Source: Chaenocephalus aceratus (Eukaryota; Chordata; Actinopteri; Perciformes; Channichthyidae). Taken from it: DNA of 64,000 bases. The notes under the pieces are model-generated. The model was not told the DNA's origin. It did not search any database and saw nothing but the letters and a program-made list of their open reading frames with translations. Below are positions 20,696 through 33,082 of this stretch, one piece after another. The first letter of the stretch is position 1, and every line of letters begins with the position of its first letter. The position numbers and the translations under genes are program-made. The DNA lies in the NCBI GenBank assembly GCA_023974075.1, contig JAMFTG010000119.1:17501-81500 (forward strand), read 5' to 3'.

Positions 20696-21290
20696 GTGAT
20701 GGCTGACAGGAAGTTAGCATCTCTCTGGTCCCCTCCACAAAAAGCCAATGGGATTTCTCCATTGGATTTTGGAATAGTGGGCAAACAAACGTTCATGATA
20801 TTTACACGTTTTGTTCAGCAGGATAATCTACAGATATCAACTGGACTAAAAAGTTAATGTTGGGCTATAAAGGAACTACAGTTTGGTCACATGACTTCAC
20901 GTCACCACCGCTAAGCTAAAGGTGGCTAATGTTGGGCTATAAAGGAACTACAGCACGGTCACATGACTTCACGTCACCACCGCTAAGCTAAAGGTGGCTA
21001 ATGTTGGGCTATAACGGAACTACAGCACGGTCACATGACTTCACATCACCACCGCTAAGCTAAAGGCGGCTAATGTTGGGCTATAAAGGAACTACAGTTT
21101 GGTCACATGACTTCACATCACCACCGCTAAGCTAAAGGTGGCTAATGTTGGGCTATAAAGGAACTACAGTTTGGTCACATGACTTCACATCACCACCGCT
21201 AAGCTAAAGGTGGCTAATGTTGGGCTATAAAGGAACTACAGTTTGGTCACATGACTTCACAAAACCACCGCTAAGCTAAAGGTGGCTAAG
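20696..21290 (+). mobile_element. dispersed element with 72-bp tandem repeat, copy 2
   Basis: The left module begins AGAGTGGTGCAG and contains CCAATGGGATTTCTCCAT and TTCAGCAGGATAATCT. Six 72-bp units follow (20855-21290), several carrying the variant CTACAGTTTGGTCACATG. The right module is missing. Confidence 0.75.
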
Positions 21291-21384
21291 TCGTTGCAAT
21301 TCAATCTGCCTTAGTACATAAAAAAAAGGACTTATTATACTCACTCTCAGGTCCATATTTGTATTCTGTGCCTCTATTATGAAA

Positions 21385-21722
21385 TGTTCCATGCTTTAAT
21401 GCCCAAAAAAGGTCTCAGGTTTTCTCAGACTATATATTGTGATTGGTCAACCGCTTAGAGATGTCCCGCCCATTAGCCTATGACGTACAATGTGTTGGAG
21501 CGCTAGCCAATAGGAACGTGAGTGTGCCATAGTGAAGTCACTATCTTCTGGAAGTAAATAAAACGGTCCAATAGAGGCGTTTCAGGTGGGGGGGAGGGGG
21601 GAGTGTGTGGGAGAGAAACTCCCTCTGGAGGAAGCAAAAGGATTGTAGCCTTTGCAGAGCATTTAGATGCTTTCAGAACGACCTATGGGGAAACCCCAAA
21701 AAGCAGAATATGGCCTCTTTAA
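21385..21722. mobile_element. TTAA-associated MITE family, copy (GATTGGTCAACCGCTTAGAG)
   Basis: It shares GATTGGTCAACCGCTT, GATGTCCCGCCC, TAGCCTATGACGTACAATG and AGGCGTTTCAGG with 27370-27655 and 55440-55640. The right end, GGCCTCTTTAA, includes TTAA, and the family head TTAAAGAGGCC is seen at 23309 and 54157. No coding capacity. Confidence 0.65.
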
Positions 21723-22083
21723 GTGGTTTGGAAGTTGAACCAAACCAGCCCCCTGCACCGAACTCTGAACTCACGTTGCTGAAAAGTGGGATTTGAGCGC
21801 TGAGTGACCATCAGTGTGTTTCACTGGACGTGTCCTCCTCCCTCAGATGGTAACGAGGCTCCCTGCAGGTCCTCTGACAGCCTCCTGCTGCGTGGCCTCA
21901 TCTCTTTTAGCAGTGGCAGCAGAAACAAAGATGGCGTCCATTCGACCCCAGCCCCCGGTGCAGCCGTTCCAACTGTGCTTCCAAGAAAGTGCAGGCGTCA
22001 GTATTTTACAGCCCTGCCAATGCACTGGGACATTAAAACACACATGCAAGCTCCAGGGTCGTGTGTTGCATATGAAGTCACAG

Positions 22084-22084
<1 letters not shown>
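21723..22084. other. intergenic, no gene seen
   Basis: Unique sequence up to a CA array. The overlapping ORFs (21804-22395) are driven by the microsatellite and have no family match. Confidence 0.35.

Positions 22085-22122
<38 letters not shown>
22085..22122 (+). repeat. (AC)n microsatellite
   Basis: About 19 AC units. Confidence 0.97.
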
Positions 22123-22125
<3 letters not shown>

Positions 22126-22139
22126 ACACACACTACCCC

Positions 22140-22440
22140 GCTGCTTTCAGGCTCAGGTGAGAAACGCCTGCCAAATTTCCCTAGCTGGCGCCCTGGTTTG
22201 CATATGCAGATGTTAATTACCACTGGAGCTTGTATGGGCCAATCAGCATGCTCCTGGAACAGCTTGTGTGTGTGTGTGCCCCCCCCCCCCCCCCCCCCCC
22301 AGGTCGCCGTTTCCACAGTTACTCCCCTGGCTGATAATAAAGATAATCACCTCCGATTTCCTTCATGGCTCATTTTCTCTCCTGCTCGCTTCTGAAAGGC
22401 CAGATTCTGATTCTCCACGCCGAGCTCTTATCACCGGGGT
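22140..22440. other. candidate non-coding regulatory block
   Basis: Unique sequence with dense homeodomain/POU-like words (TTTGCATATGCAGATG, GTTAATTACC) and a C22 run at 22279-22300. Not obviously repetitive. A regulatory role is inference only. Confidence 0.25.
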
Positions 22441-22469
22441 GGGGTGGGGGGGGGCAAGTCCAAACACAC

Positions 22470-22492
22470 CACCTGCCACACTCACCGGAGGG

Positions 22493-22531
<39 letters not shown>

Positions 22532-22635
22532 TCACCGGAGGGAACACACACACACACTCCGGAGGGAACACACACAGACTCTCCGGAGGGAACACACACA
22601 CCTGAGGGAACACACACACCTGAGGGAACACACAG
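22470..22635 (+). repeat. CA-rich compound minisatellite (CGGAGGGAACACACA)
   Basis: (CA)n is mixed with six copies of a CGGAGGGAACACACAC / CTGAGGGAACACACAC motif. The leading block CAAGTCCAAACACACCACCT (22457) is repeated almost exactly at 22908, so the segment was duplicated around ~430 bp of unrelated sequence. Confidence 0.85.
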
Positions 22636-22979
22636 ATATAATTATTATCAGTATTTTTTTATTATTACTATACAAATATTTGTAACCGTGGCTTTTACTT
22701 AAAGGGACAGTTCAGATGTTGTTGTTGGGGTGTGTGAGGTATTTCAGTCCCCTTAAAAAACCCTTATCTTGCTGTCAGACAGCTTCAGGTATAATGTAAC
22801 TTGCAGTACGGTTATTGAACAAAAATACATTTCATTTGATGGTAATAGGGGTTTTCCTTATCCTATACATTTTTTTTTGTATATTAGAATATTTGGGGAG
22901 GGGGGGCAAGTCCAAACACACCACCTGCCACACACACTGACCGGAGGGAACACACACACTCGTTCAGTGAGAGATACGG

Positions 22980-24105
22980 AGATAATGAGTGAGGGATCAT
23001 CCATCCGTATGGTGTAGTTCAGCGTGGGATGAAGAGGCGGTCAGATCAGACGGGATCAGGTGACGGCTGTTATCACACAGACTGAACAACATAAGACTCA
23101 ATCTGCGGAATGAATAGATCGTATCCATGGAAGTGAAGTGTTGTGGTTTATCCTGAAACCATGTCAGTGCCCTTCATAGGAAGCGACCACCCTTCAATGC
23201 TGATCAGTCAGAATATTTCACATTGACTTCCACTTGACCTTCACACACCAGGGTCATTTCTTTGTCAATACATTTTCTGACCAGTTGTTTTATTTGTCAT
23301 GAATAATTAAAGAGGCCATGGTGTGCTTTTGGGGTTTCCACACACCCTAAGCTGACTGAAACACCTCCATTGGACGCCTTTGTCTACTTCCGGAACATGG
23401 TGCCATCACGATGTTGACACGAAGGACTCACAGGAACTCAGGTGCACGATGCGGTGTTGACTTCAAAAAGATCTTTTATTTTACAAAAGACTTTTCAAAG
23501 TAAAAGATAACTCAACTAGGACACTCAAAAGTTCTCTCGGTTGGACTAGGTTGCTCAATAGTACACGAGGAAACACAGACATGGACTCGGTGTTTAGACA
23601 AGACGAACCGACAAAAGACAGAAGGAGAGAAGGGCTATGTCTGCACACAACGGGTGATGGGGCACAGGTGAACACAGGTGACACACAGACAGGAAGTGCA
23701 GACACCCGAAAAGAGAGGGGAGAGTCAATACCAAAATAAAAGGCAAGGTCACAAGAAGAAACACAAAACAATAAACTAAAAGAACTCTAACGCTGAAACA
23801 TGTAATGCTTATTTAGTCATTACAAAGCGACATGTCTAAAATGTTACACCTACTCCTTATCGTTACCTTTCTCAATAAAAGCCCACATGTGTGTTTTGCA
23901 GGCAGGTATATCTGCAGTGTGTACACATCATACATCGTGTGTAGTCTTTCATGTGTCATTACAATGCAACATCTCGAACATTACACTTTAACGTAATCTG
24001 TTTGTATTGAACATGTTGCTCAGCTGATGCCTCTTAGAGCGACCCATCTGTTATTGGCCGACACAATAGATCCACTCACCCTCTTCTGTCTCCCCCCGTC
24101 TGCCT
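22980..24105. other. intergenic with MITE remnants, no gene seen
   Basis: At 23309 TTAAAGAGGCC starts a decayed copy of the TTAA MITE family. From 23400 to 23790 a block of CACAGGTGAACACAGGTGAC type resembles untranslated sequence of fish retroelements, with no protein evidence. The rest is unique. Confidence 0.35.
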
Positions 24106-24146
24106 TCCTCCTCCTCCTCCTCCTCCTCCTCCTCCTCCTCCTCCTC
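24106..24146 (+). repeat. (CCT)n microsatellite
   Basis: About 13 CCT units. Confidence 0.95.
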
Positions 24147-24348
24147 AGAATCTATTGTCCAGATAGAAACGTGCCCGGGATTGCAAGGGCTCGCTTTTTG
24201 GCACACTTCTTTGAGAATTATTTAAAGCTCAGGAGTTTCTGTGAAATGAATATTTGATGCTGAGGACCTGAGCGTCTCCCACCGAGCCCTCAGCAAAACT
24301 TCAGAGAACGGCGGGGCTGAGGTGTGCACCCCACCCCACCTGATTCAA

Positions 24349-24447
<99 letters not shown>

Positions 24448-24449
24448 CA
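24349..24449 (+). repeat. (CA)n microsatellite beside a truncated CA-associated repeat
   Basis: About 50 CA units, followed by ATACCATGTATACATCACTTCAGGGGACATT at 24450-24480 (quoted in pieces: TATACATCACTTCAGGGGAC). This is the left boundary phrase of the repeat described at 26060-26369; here the rest is missing. Confidence 0.9.
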
Positions 24450-24894
24450 TACCATGTATACATCACTTCAGGGGACATTATATTGACTTACATGTTCTCA
24501 TGTTTCAATCTTTACATCAGTGCTGACTGGTTTATGGCATTAAATAACTTTGATGTTGTTTTTATGGCAGGAGTTGAGGAAGTGTCACACAGGAGGATGT
24601 GTTCAGTGGTTCTTGCCGCCACAAGAGTGCAGCGTGGAGTCATCCAGAAATCGCTCCTCTGTGTGTGATGATTACATCTGGTGCTGCAGTGCCCTCTGCT
24701 GGCTGCTGTGTGGAACAGCACATTTCCTCGTAAAATGAAACACAGCAGAATTTAAAGCAGTTAATATTAGAAGATTTCAAGAGTTATTTATATAAATAAT
24801 CAAATGAATAATTCAAAATAAATGGTTTATTTATCTCCAGAAGAATTGGATTGTATCACAGGTCCTCCATTTAATAAAATACTGAACAAATTAA

Positions 24895-25265
24895 AGGTGG
24901 GGTAGGTAATTCACTTCAGAAACACTTTTTGTTATATTCCATGGAATGCTCTTAACATCCCGATAGCAATGAATACATGAAATACTTTGACAATAAATAA
25001 ATAAATAAATACAAAAATGGATCTGTGGAAGCCGTGGCGCTGTGAAAAGCACGACCAATCATCTGAGCCGGCTAAAGTAACTGGATGGCCTACCTGCCTG
25101 TCAGCCTTCCATCTGTGCACAAATTTATCTCGTGCCCTCATTGGTCATGTGCGCGTTCGTGTGCGTTGGGGGAGGGGCTCTGTGAGGAAGTCTGAAGGAA
25201 GGGGCAGATTTCTTTCGGCTGCGTATTTTCAAATTCTAGCGCGCTCGAGCTGCTTTCTCCAAAAT
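24895..25265. mobile_element. TTAA MITE (AGGTGGGGTAGGTAA family), degraded right end
   Basis: TTAA (24891-24894) precedes AGGTGGGGTAGGTAA. The interior matches 50495-50843 in phrases such as TATATTCCATGGAATGCTCT, GCCTACCTGCCTGTCAGCCT and CCTCATTGGTCATGTGCGCG. The right inverted end is too decayed to place. Confidence 0.7.
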
Positions 25266-25958
25266 TACCGACAGCATTCAAATAAACCGATTGCAAGATT
25301 AATTCAGTAAATAAAATATATTGTTATTGTTTATTTGTCCAGGGAACTGGATTTCGACACAGTTGCTTCATTACAAAATAATAATAATACAAATATATTC
25401 TGTAATACAAATGAAGAAGGAAAAGTAAAGTAAAAATGTATTTTATAAATAACATTTTTAAAAATAGAAATATTTTACATTCCCAGCTACTAGAAAAATA
25501 ATTTATATATAATATTAATAAATAAAAAATAAATAAAAAATGTTAAAACAGTTGCTCCATTATCTAATAAAATAATAATTACATAAATATTACTACAAAA
25601 TGTTTACTAAATAAATTCAGTAATAATCCAAAGTAATCCAAGTATGTAAAAAAGTGTAAAAAAAGTCTGAAAGTCACTTTAAAAACAAATCCAGTTCTTC
25701 ATATATTGATGCAGTACAAATGAATAATCAAAGTGTTAAACATCTGTTTCAGTTAAGCGTTATTTGACCTTTTATGATGGTTTTTAACGGGCCCTCAGAG
25801 ACCATAATAATATCAGTCAATACAAGCGGCCAGAGTTACCCACTTTCCTCCAGACAGTGGCTTACCATGAGCTGCAGAGACGAGTCCTGCAGATTCATGT
25901 AATGAGAGCCATGTGGCCGCCGGCACTCTGATGAATTACTCCCGCAGACCTTATCTGG
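25266..25958. other. AT-rich intergenic, no gene seen
   Basis: Strongly A/T-rich with many ATAATA and AATAAA words. No ORF and no recognised repeat family. Confidence 0.4.
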
Positions 25959-26399
<441 letters not shown>

Positions 26400-26401
<2 letters not shown>

Positions 26402-27359
26402 TATTACGTCCTTGCTGGATGCCAACGCCACCGTGGGTGCTCTCTCGCTTGCTGTGCTCCCTCTGAGTGGCGATGGATGAACGAAGAGTCCCCGAAGTTG
26501 AAAAACAGGATTTGTATCTGGCACCGGAACGAGAGCTGCTGCTGATGAAAAAGACATGACGACATTCTTTAATTTCTTCTCCCTTTTAGCCTTTTGTGGC
26601 AAATAAAATACAGTTATATAACTTGCACATTAAATAAATGATTGCTCAACGTTATTGCAGAAACACAAATCAGAAATATGAAGCGGGGGGTATGTGGGTT
26701 GCCTTTTGAAGTGCTCTGCTCTCTTTCTCTGCGAGTGCTTCGTCTGCATTAATATGCATGGACTTTTAATAGATGCACTCCAGAAGGGAAATCTGGATCA
26801 GGGCTTTAAAGCTCCCGGGGTTTAGATGGAGGATCTCTGAGACCCCAAGCTCATCCAACCTTCACCAGCCCCTCAACCTTGAGCATAAATCACTTCAAGA
26901 TGTCATCCAATCAGAGCTAATTAGAGCCAGTTCCAGTTCCGTGGAGTCTGACCTCTCCTACACAAACTAATACAAGAGAAAGGACACGAGGAAGCTGAGG
27001 AAGTGAGGACGAGGAGAGACAGAAGGTGAGATGAGACGTTTTTATTTGAATAGTGTTGTTGCTGTTTTGAGTCCTCGCTGTTTCCCATCATATCTGTCCA
27101 GGACTCAGTCTTGATGTACTTGAGTATTTCCATTTAACGCTATACTTCTTTCCAAAAGAGAGTCCTAAACATGAATTATTTGTGTATTAAGAAATGTAGT
27201 AAAATCCTCCTTAATCAAAACATATGAACAATCTGATAATGTCATATTTATAATAATATGGAGGCAATTTTTCTTCAGAATTAAGACTTTTTAAGTACAT
27301 TTTGCTGATAATACTTCTTATACTTCTTTTATGAACATGTAAGTATTTGGAATATGTGC
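26400..27359. other. intergenic unique block, no gene seen
   Basis: Contains homeodomain/octamer-like words at 26748-26760 (TTAATATGCAT) and 26916-26926 (GCTAATTAGAG) in non-repetitive sequence. A possible regulatory element; no ORF support. Confidence 0.3.
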
Positions 27360-27369
27360 GATACCAGAG

Positions 27370-27655
27370 CCCAATGTTGCGATTGGTCAACCGCTTCGAG
27401 ATGTCCCGCCCCTTAGCCTATCACGTACAATTTGTTGGAGTTCTAGCCAATAGAAGCGCAATTGTTCTGTTGTGATGTCATTATGATCAGGAAGCAAAGA
27501 AAGGAGTCCAATGGAGGCGTTTCAGGCCGGGGGGGAGTGTGTGGGAGAGAGGAACACAGGGATTTCAGCCTTTGCAGACCATTTACATGCATTAAAACCT
27601 GTTAACACACTACAGGAGAGAGAAAACCCCCCCAAATCATAATAGAGCCCCTTTC
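27370..27655. mobile_element. TTAA-associated MITE family, second copy
   Basis: Shares GATTGGTCAACCGCTTCGAG, GATGTCCCGCCCCTTAGCCT and AGGCGTTTCAGG with 21385-21722 and 55440-55640, and ends near CATAATAGAGCCCC. Confidence 0.6.
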
Positions 27656-27659
27656 AGTA

Positions 27660-28299
27660 CAGCACATAGGTTCATGTTCGGTGCTTTGGGTTGGGTCGGG
27701 GGCCCTGGGATTGATTCAGTGAACAATAGGAGGAGGCTGCCTCCAAAGGGGAGAGCTAAAGCAGAACATCTGTATGGGATCAAGACAATGAGAGAACGGG
27801 GGGTGGGGGGGAGTTAAAGGTGGGAGGAGAAGGGCGGGGGAGGACTTTTGGCTCCGAGATCCGTGTTTCTGAAAGTGCAATAACACTCAATCAATGAAGC
27901 AATCGGGTCATGCAGATCAGGAGTAAACGAATAAGAGAGGGAGAGTTTCCCCGGCGCTACGCGAGATTATCCACAGCCTCCGTCAAATATGCAGTTTATT
28001 GTTCCTGCAGGAAACATTCGGCAGCATTGTGTGTGTTTACACAGAGACATTCTTTGGGTTGAAGTCATAACAAAGGAGGTTGAGTGTGTTATATGAACTG
28101 TTTGCTGCTTTCCTCCACACGACTCCTCAGTGCTGTGACGGTATGCGATGGTGACATCATGACTCAGAGCTGCAGATTTCTTTTGGTTTGGTAACTTCTC
28201 CCAGCACCATTTACATTCACTCAACGTGAGATGAACACAGAGTGGTGCAGGATTGAGTCTTAAAACCCTCACATGCGCATTTTACCACTTTCTGTCCCC
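27660..28299. other. intergenic, no gene seen
   Basis: Unique sequence with short G-runs. A 101-codon minus ORF (27967-28272) shows no family resemblance. Confidence 0.35.
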
Positions 28300-29030
28300 T
28301 TTGGCCCCTTTGGTTAGCCTGAAATAAGGTCTGTGGTTAGCGCAAGACATTTTAACGTGTGTTCTACGACATAAAATATGTCAGTAAATACCCCGCTGGT
28401 TATTATAAAAAGGCGGTTGTGCCTAAATGAGATGACTAAACGTCATCACGCCCAACATTAGCCACCTTTAGCTTAGCGGTGGTGACGTGAAGTCATGTGA
28501 CCGTGCTGTAGTTCCTTTATAGCCCAACATTAGCCGCCTTTAGCTTAGCGGTGGTGAATTGAAGTCATGTGACCGTGCTGTAGTTCCTTTATAGCCCAAC
28601 ATTAGCCACCTTTAGCTTAGCGGTGGTGACGTGAAGTCATGTGACCGTGCTGTAGTTCCTTTAAAGCCCAACTTTAGCCGCCTTTAGCTTAGCGGTGGTG
28701 ATGTGAAGTCATGTGACCGTGCTGTAGTTCCTTTATAGCCCAACATTAGCCTCCTTTAGCTTAGCGGTGCTGACGTGAAGTCATGTGACCGTGCTGTAGT
28801 TCCTTTATAGCCCAACATTAGCCGCCTTTAGCTTAGCGGTGGTGAAGTGAAGTCATGTGACCGTGCTGTAGTTCCTTTATAGCCCAACTTTAGCTTCCTT
28901 TAGCTTAGCGGTGGTGATGTGAAGTCATGTGACCGTGCTGTAGTTCCTTTAAAGCAGAGTATTAGCCTTTTACTCTCGTTGTGTTAATATTTGGAGATTA
29001 TCCTGCTGTAAGTATAATAAACGTTAGTTG
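28300..29030 (-). mobile_element. dispersed element with 72-bp tandem repeat, copy 3 (reversed)
   Basis: On the minus strand this has the same order as copy 1: a module with AGCAGGATAATCTCCAAATA (29000s), seven 72-bp units (28455-28960), then a right module with GTATTTACTGACATATTTTA and AACCACAGACCTTATTTCAG ending near 28316. It confirms that both flanking modules belong to the element. Confidence 0.75.
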
Positions 29031-29362
29031 TTTGGAGTCGATCCGATGTTCCTATGTGTGTAAAGGAGTCAGTCCACCCAGGATAAGAAGTTAACGATGG
29101 ATGTGTGTTCACACATTTTTGCAGCCCTGGAACTGAAGGGTGTTCTTTACAGTGATATAGTATTCTGGCTGTTAGGTCACACCTTCATTGTCTTCCTGTG
29201 TTGCTTTTTCCACCCGTCGTTGGGAAACTGGACTCATGGTTCGGAAACATTAGTTCTAACGATCTTATGTAACAGACGGAGAAGCCTGGCATGGAGATAG
29301 CAGCCGCCTCGGGGTTAGAGGTGAATATAAATACACTTCCATGTTTGTGTTGCTGTGGTTGG
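29031..29362. other. intergenic spacer, no gene seen
   Basis: Unique sequence; the short ORFs are not supported. Confidence 0.35.
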
Positions 29363-29370
29363 GGGTCAGC

Positions 29371-30252
29371 CAGAGAGGGCAAAAGTACACACATCCTTTA
29401 CTCAAGTAGAAGTACAGATACTCGTGTTTAAAAATACTCTGGTGAAAGTAGAAGTACTGACTAAATGTCTTTACTCAAGTCAAAGTAAAGAGGCTTTGAA
29501 GTGTACTTCAGTAAAAAGTACCCATAGCTAGCAGCTGCTTTAAAGAGTACCTGACCTCCCTTTATATCAATAGAACAATAATGTCATTGTTAGCTAATGA
29601 ATGTTTCCATGCTGAACAACGGCAACATGACAACGTTTCCATTGGTCCCTCTTCTTTAGAGAAGACCAGGAAGTGATGGATACACGGATCGTGTATTTCA
29701 GGTATTTGTGTTCAACATGTAAGAAGTAGAAAGTACAGGTATTTGAGTTCAACATGTAAGAAGTAGAAAGTACAGGTATTTGAGTTCAACATGTAAGAAG
29801 TAGAAAGTACAGGTATTTGTGTTCAACATGTAAGAAGTAGAAAGTACAGGTATTTGTGTTCAACATGTAAGAAGTAGAAAGTACAGGTATTTGTGTTCAA
29901 CATGTAAGAAGTAGAAAGTACAGGTATTTGTGTTCAACATGTGAGAAATAGAAAGTACAGGTATTTGTGTTCAACATGTGAGAAGTAGAAAGTACAGGTA
30001 TTTGAGTTCAACATGTGAGAAGTAGAAAGTACAGGTATTTGTGTTCAACATGTAAGAAGTAGAAAGTACAGGTATTTGTGTTCAACATGTGAGAAGTAGA
30101 AAGTACAGGTATTTGTGTTCAACATGTGAGAAGTAGAAAGTACAGGTATTTGTGTTCAACATGTAAGAAGTAGAAAGTACAGGTATTTGTGTTCAACATG
30201 TAAGAAGTAGAAAGTACAGGAAGTATTTGTACTCCACTACTTCCCAGCTCTG
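29371..30252 (+). mobile_element. hAT-type element with 37-bp minisatellite, ~14 units
   Basis: It starts CAGAGAGGGCAAAAGTACAC and ends CACTACTTCCCAGCTCTG. The flanking 8 bp are GGGTCAGC (29363-29370) and GGGTCAGT (30253-30260), seven of eight identical, as expected for an aged hAT target duplication. The minisatellite runs ~29700-30218. Confidence 0.8.
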
Positions 30253-30260
30253 GGGTCAGT

Positions 30261-30956
30261 CTGTCTGCACACATCGGGCCTCGCAGGGAGGAAACATCAC
30301 GCCGGAGGAGAATGGCAGGAAACAGAAGAGGAATGGAGATGCTGGATGAATAGACATTACATAGAGAGGGAGGATTCTCCATCGGTCAAATCATAACGGA
30401 TATCCCGGGGAAGTCTTTCCAAACCATATCCCTCCTAATAAACTACAACCACTCAAAAATGAAAACAGGAAATCCTCGTTGTTCCAGGAATGTTTGTTTT
30501 TGATAAATTGATTGGATTATTGTGACCTCACATGATGGCATGATCAGCTGCTTCACAACAACAACAGAAATGTAACGACAACAACTAATTGCTTTCAATC
30601 TGCATTTGTATTTTACACTCTCATGTAATACAACAGTATTATGGTGGTTGAGCAGTGTGGCATCATGGGAGTTGTAGTGTTCATCCTCTCCTCGTTAGGA
30701 TTCGTTCAGAGTTGAGGTTTTTAGTTTCTCCTCCTCTCTGATATGAAGCTGTAAAAGCATAATATGTGAATCTAATTTCAGATCATTTCTTACAGTTTTC
30801 TCATTCCTTTGTGAGTTTTTTTATAGGTAATTTACCAGTTTTAGTCCCCTCTGCATATTCTGTGTTTTTTTTTAAATACATTTCTACTTCTTTAATATAC
30901 ATGTTTAATAAGAAAGCAATATTTCCTTGAATAAAATGTACACATTTCTACTAAAT
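30261..30956. other. intergenic, no gene seen
   Basis: AT-rich unique sequence without recognisable features. Confidence 0.35.
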
Positions 30957-30968
30957 ATATAACATGGG

Positions 30969-31949
30969 AGTGTCCGGGTCCTCGGCAGTAAGTCGGACCC
31001 ATTTCCGGTGAGGGTTGGCCTCCGCCAGGGCTGCGCTTTGTCACCAATCCTGTTTGTAATATACATGGATCGGATTTCGAGGCGTAGTCGTGGGGGGGGG
31101 GGTCTGCAGTTCGGTGGACTAAGGATTGCACCACTGCTTTTTGCAGATGATGTGGTTCTGATGGCTTCATCGGTCTGCGACCTTCAGCACTCACTGGATC
31201 GGTTCGCAACCGAGTGTGAAGCGGCTGGGATGAGGATCAGCACCTCCAAATCTGAGGCCATGGTTCTCAGCAGGAAACCGATGGACTGTCCACTCCAAGT
31301 AGGGAATGAGTCCTTACCCCAAGTGAAGGAGTTCAAGTATCTCGGGGTCTTGTTCTCGAGTGAGGGAACAATGGAGCGTGAGATGGGCCGGAGAATCGGA
31401 GCAGCGGGAGCGGTATTGCAGTCGCTTTACCGCACCGTTGTGACGAAAAGGGAGCTGAGCCAGAAGGCAAAGCTCTCTGTCTACCGGGCCATTTTCGTTC
31501 CTACCCTCACCTATGGTCATGAAGGATGGGTCATGACCGAAAGAACGAGATCGCGGATACAAGCGGCCGAGATGGGTTTCCTCCGCCGGGTGGCTGGTGT
31601 CTCCCTTAGAGATAAGGTGAGAAGTTCGGTCATCAGGGAGGGACTCGGAGTTGAGCCGCTCCTCCTTCGCGTCGAAAGAAGCCAGTTGAGGTGGTTCGGG
31701 CACCTAGTTAGGATGCCACCTGGGCGCCTCCCTAGGGAGGTGTTCCAGGCACGTCCAGCTGGGAAGAGACCAAGGGGTAGACCTAGGACCAGGTGGAGGG
31801 ATTATATCTCTTCTCTGGCCTGGAGCGCCTTGGGATCCCCCAGTCAGAGCTGGTTGATGTCGCCAGGGAAAAGAAAGTTTGGGGCTCTCTGCTGGAACTG
31901 CTACCCCCGCGACCCGACCACGGATAAGCGGGAGAAGATGGATGGATGG
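30969..31949 (+). pseudogene. 5'-truncated RTE-clade LINE, reverse transcriptase C-terminal half
   Basis: A ~315-codon open frame reads VGLRQGCALSPILFVIYMDR, then LLFADDVVLMAS (the RT catalytic FADD box), VKEFKYLGVLFSSEGTMERE and QLRWFGHLVRMPPGRLPREV. This is RTE-type ORF2 from mid-RT to its C-terminus. One base is missing near 31821-31825: the expected ending (LGIPQSELVDVAREKKVWGS) is in another frame and stops at a TAA near 31924. The tail is a short (GATG)n. The exact 12-bp duplication ATATAACATGGG flanks it (30957-30968 and 31950-31961). The 5' end is truncated, so it is dead on arrival. Confidence 0.9.
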
Positions 31950-31961
31950 ATATAACATGGG

Positions 31962-32291
31962 TCGTTTAGTCTTGCAATCACCTTCAACTTTTAATTAACT
32001 TTCAATATTTGTATTTGTTATTATTATTATTATATTTAGAGTTATTTATGTATTTCAATTTATTTTTGTATTTATTTGTTTCATAATTATTTTTTTTTCG
32101 ACTGCTTTTTCACATTTTATTTCCCCCATATTTCAGGCAAACACTCGGGCACGTTTCTTAGTTTGTTTTAGTATTGATTAAGTAATTTTTACTCCGTTTT
32201 ATATCTCCGTTTTATATAATTGTACACTTTATTAATTTAAGTTGAAAGCTATGCAGGTTCACCATTTTTTTTATTTCAGGATTTTACTACT
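31962..32291. other. AT-rich intergenic, no gene seen
   Basis: T-rich sequence with ATTATTATT runs. Nothing identified. Confidence 0.4.
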
Positions 32292-32299
32292 GTCTACAG

Positions 32300-32638
32300 C
32301 AGCGGTTCCCAACCTTTTTCAAAAAAATGTCGCGCCCCACATTCAACCATAAACAATATGGAGGCTAAATAAAGTTCTGATTGGTCAATTCCGAACATGT
32401 GACACGTTGTTAATCTAGTAGAACAGACCGCTGTCAAGGACTGTGATGACCGTTGCTAAGGACTGTGATGACCGTTGCTAAGGAGGATCAATAAAGAGAA
32501 AGGAAAAGAGGTTAAAAAAATATATATTGTTTCCACACAAATCATAATGTTTTGCAAAAGAAAAAATTATTTGGCGGCCCACTTGCAATGCTTTCGCGGA
32601 CCACTAGGGGGCCTCGGCCCACAGGTCGGGAACCGCTG
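32300..32638. mobile_element. hAT MITE (CAGCGGTTCCCAACC family)
   Basis: The ends are CAGCGGTTCCCAACCTTTTT and, reversed, CAGCGGTTCCCGACCTGTGG. A perfect 8-bp duplication GTCTACAG lies at 32292-32299 and 32639-32646. The 339-bp interior is non-coding. This is a classic short hAT family of vertebrates. Confidence 0.9.
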
Positions 32639-33082
32639 GTCTACAGGAAATGCAGCATCTTTTTATCCAGACGGAGGAGGGAAATAAAGCCACCAGCAGG
32701 ACTGGTATCGGGAACATACATCGAACCAGTGCAGTGTTTTAAAAATAGGAGTTTTTGATGATGAGAATATGACTCCTGTTTGTTCGTACAGTCACATGCT
32801 AGTCATGCTTCTATCAGCGGACTTTTTAGAGTCACCAACACCCAAAATAACCCCCCCCCCCCTCCGCCATGCGCCGATCCTTGTGATGTGCTGTGTTTAT
32901 GTGTCTGCATCTCAACCAGAATACTAGACAGAGGGGAGTAAAGGGGGGGAGGAAGAGATGTATAACGTTGATCAGTTTGCAAAACATTTCGCTTTACTGC
33001 CTCGTCTGTTGCATATAATTAGTGGATGACTGTATGTGTTCTGTTGATAGGTTATAGACTTTCTACTGTTCTCAACCACATG

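Noticed and set aside
21814..22395. 193-codon ORF
   Set aside because: It crosses CA and poly-C tracts, has no recognisable domain and is contradicted by an equally long minus ORF.
23400..23790. Possible LTR retrotransposon fragment
   Set aside because: Only compositional similarity (CACAGGTG-type words); no LTR pair, primer site or protein remnant visible.
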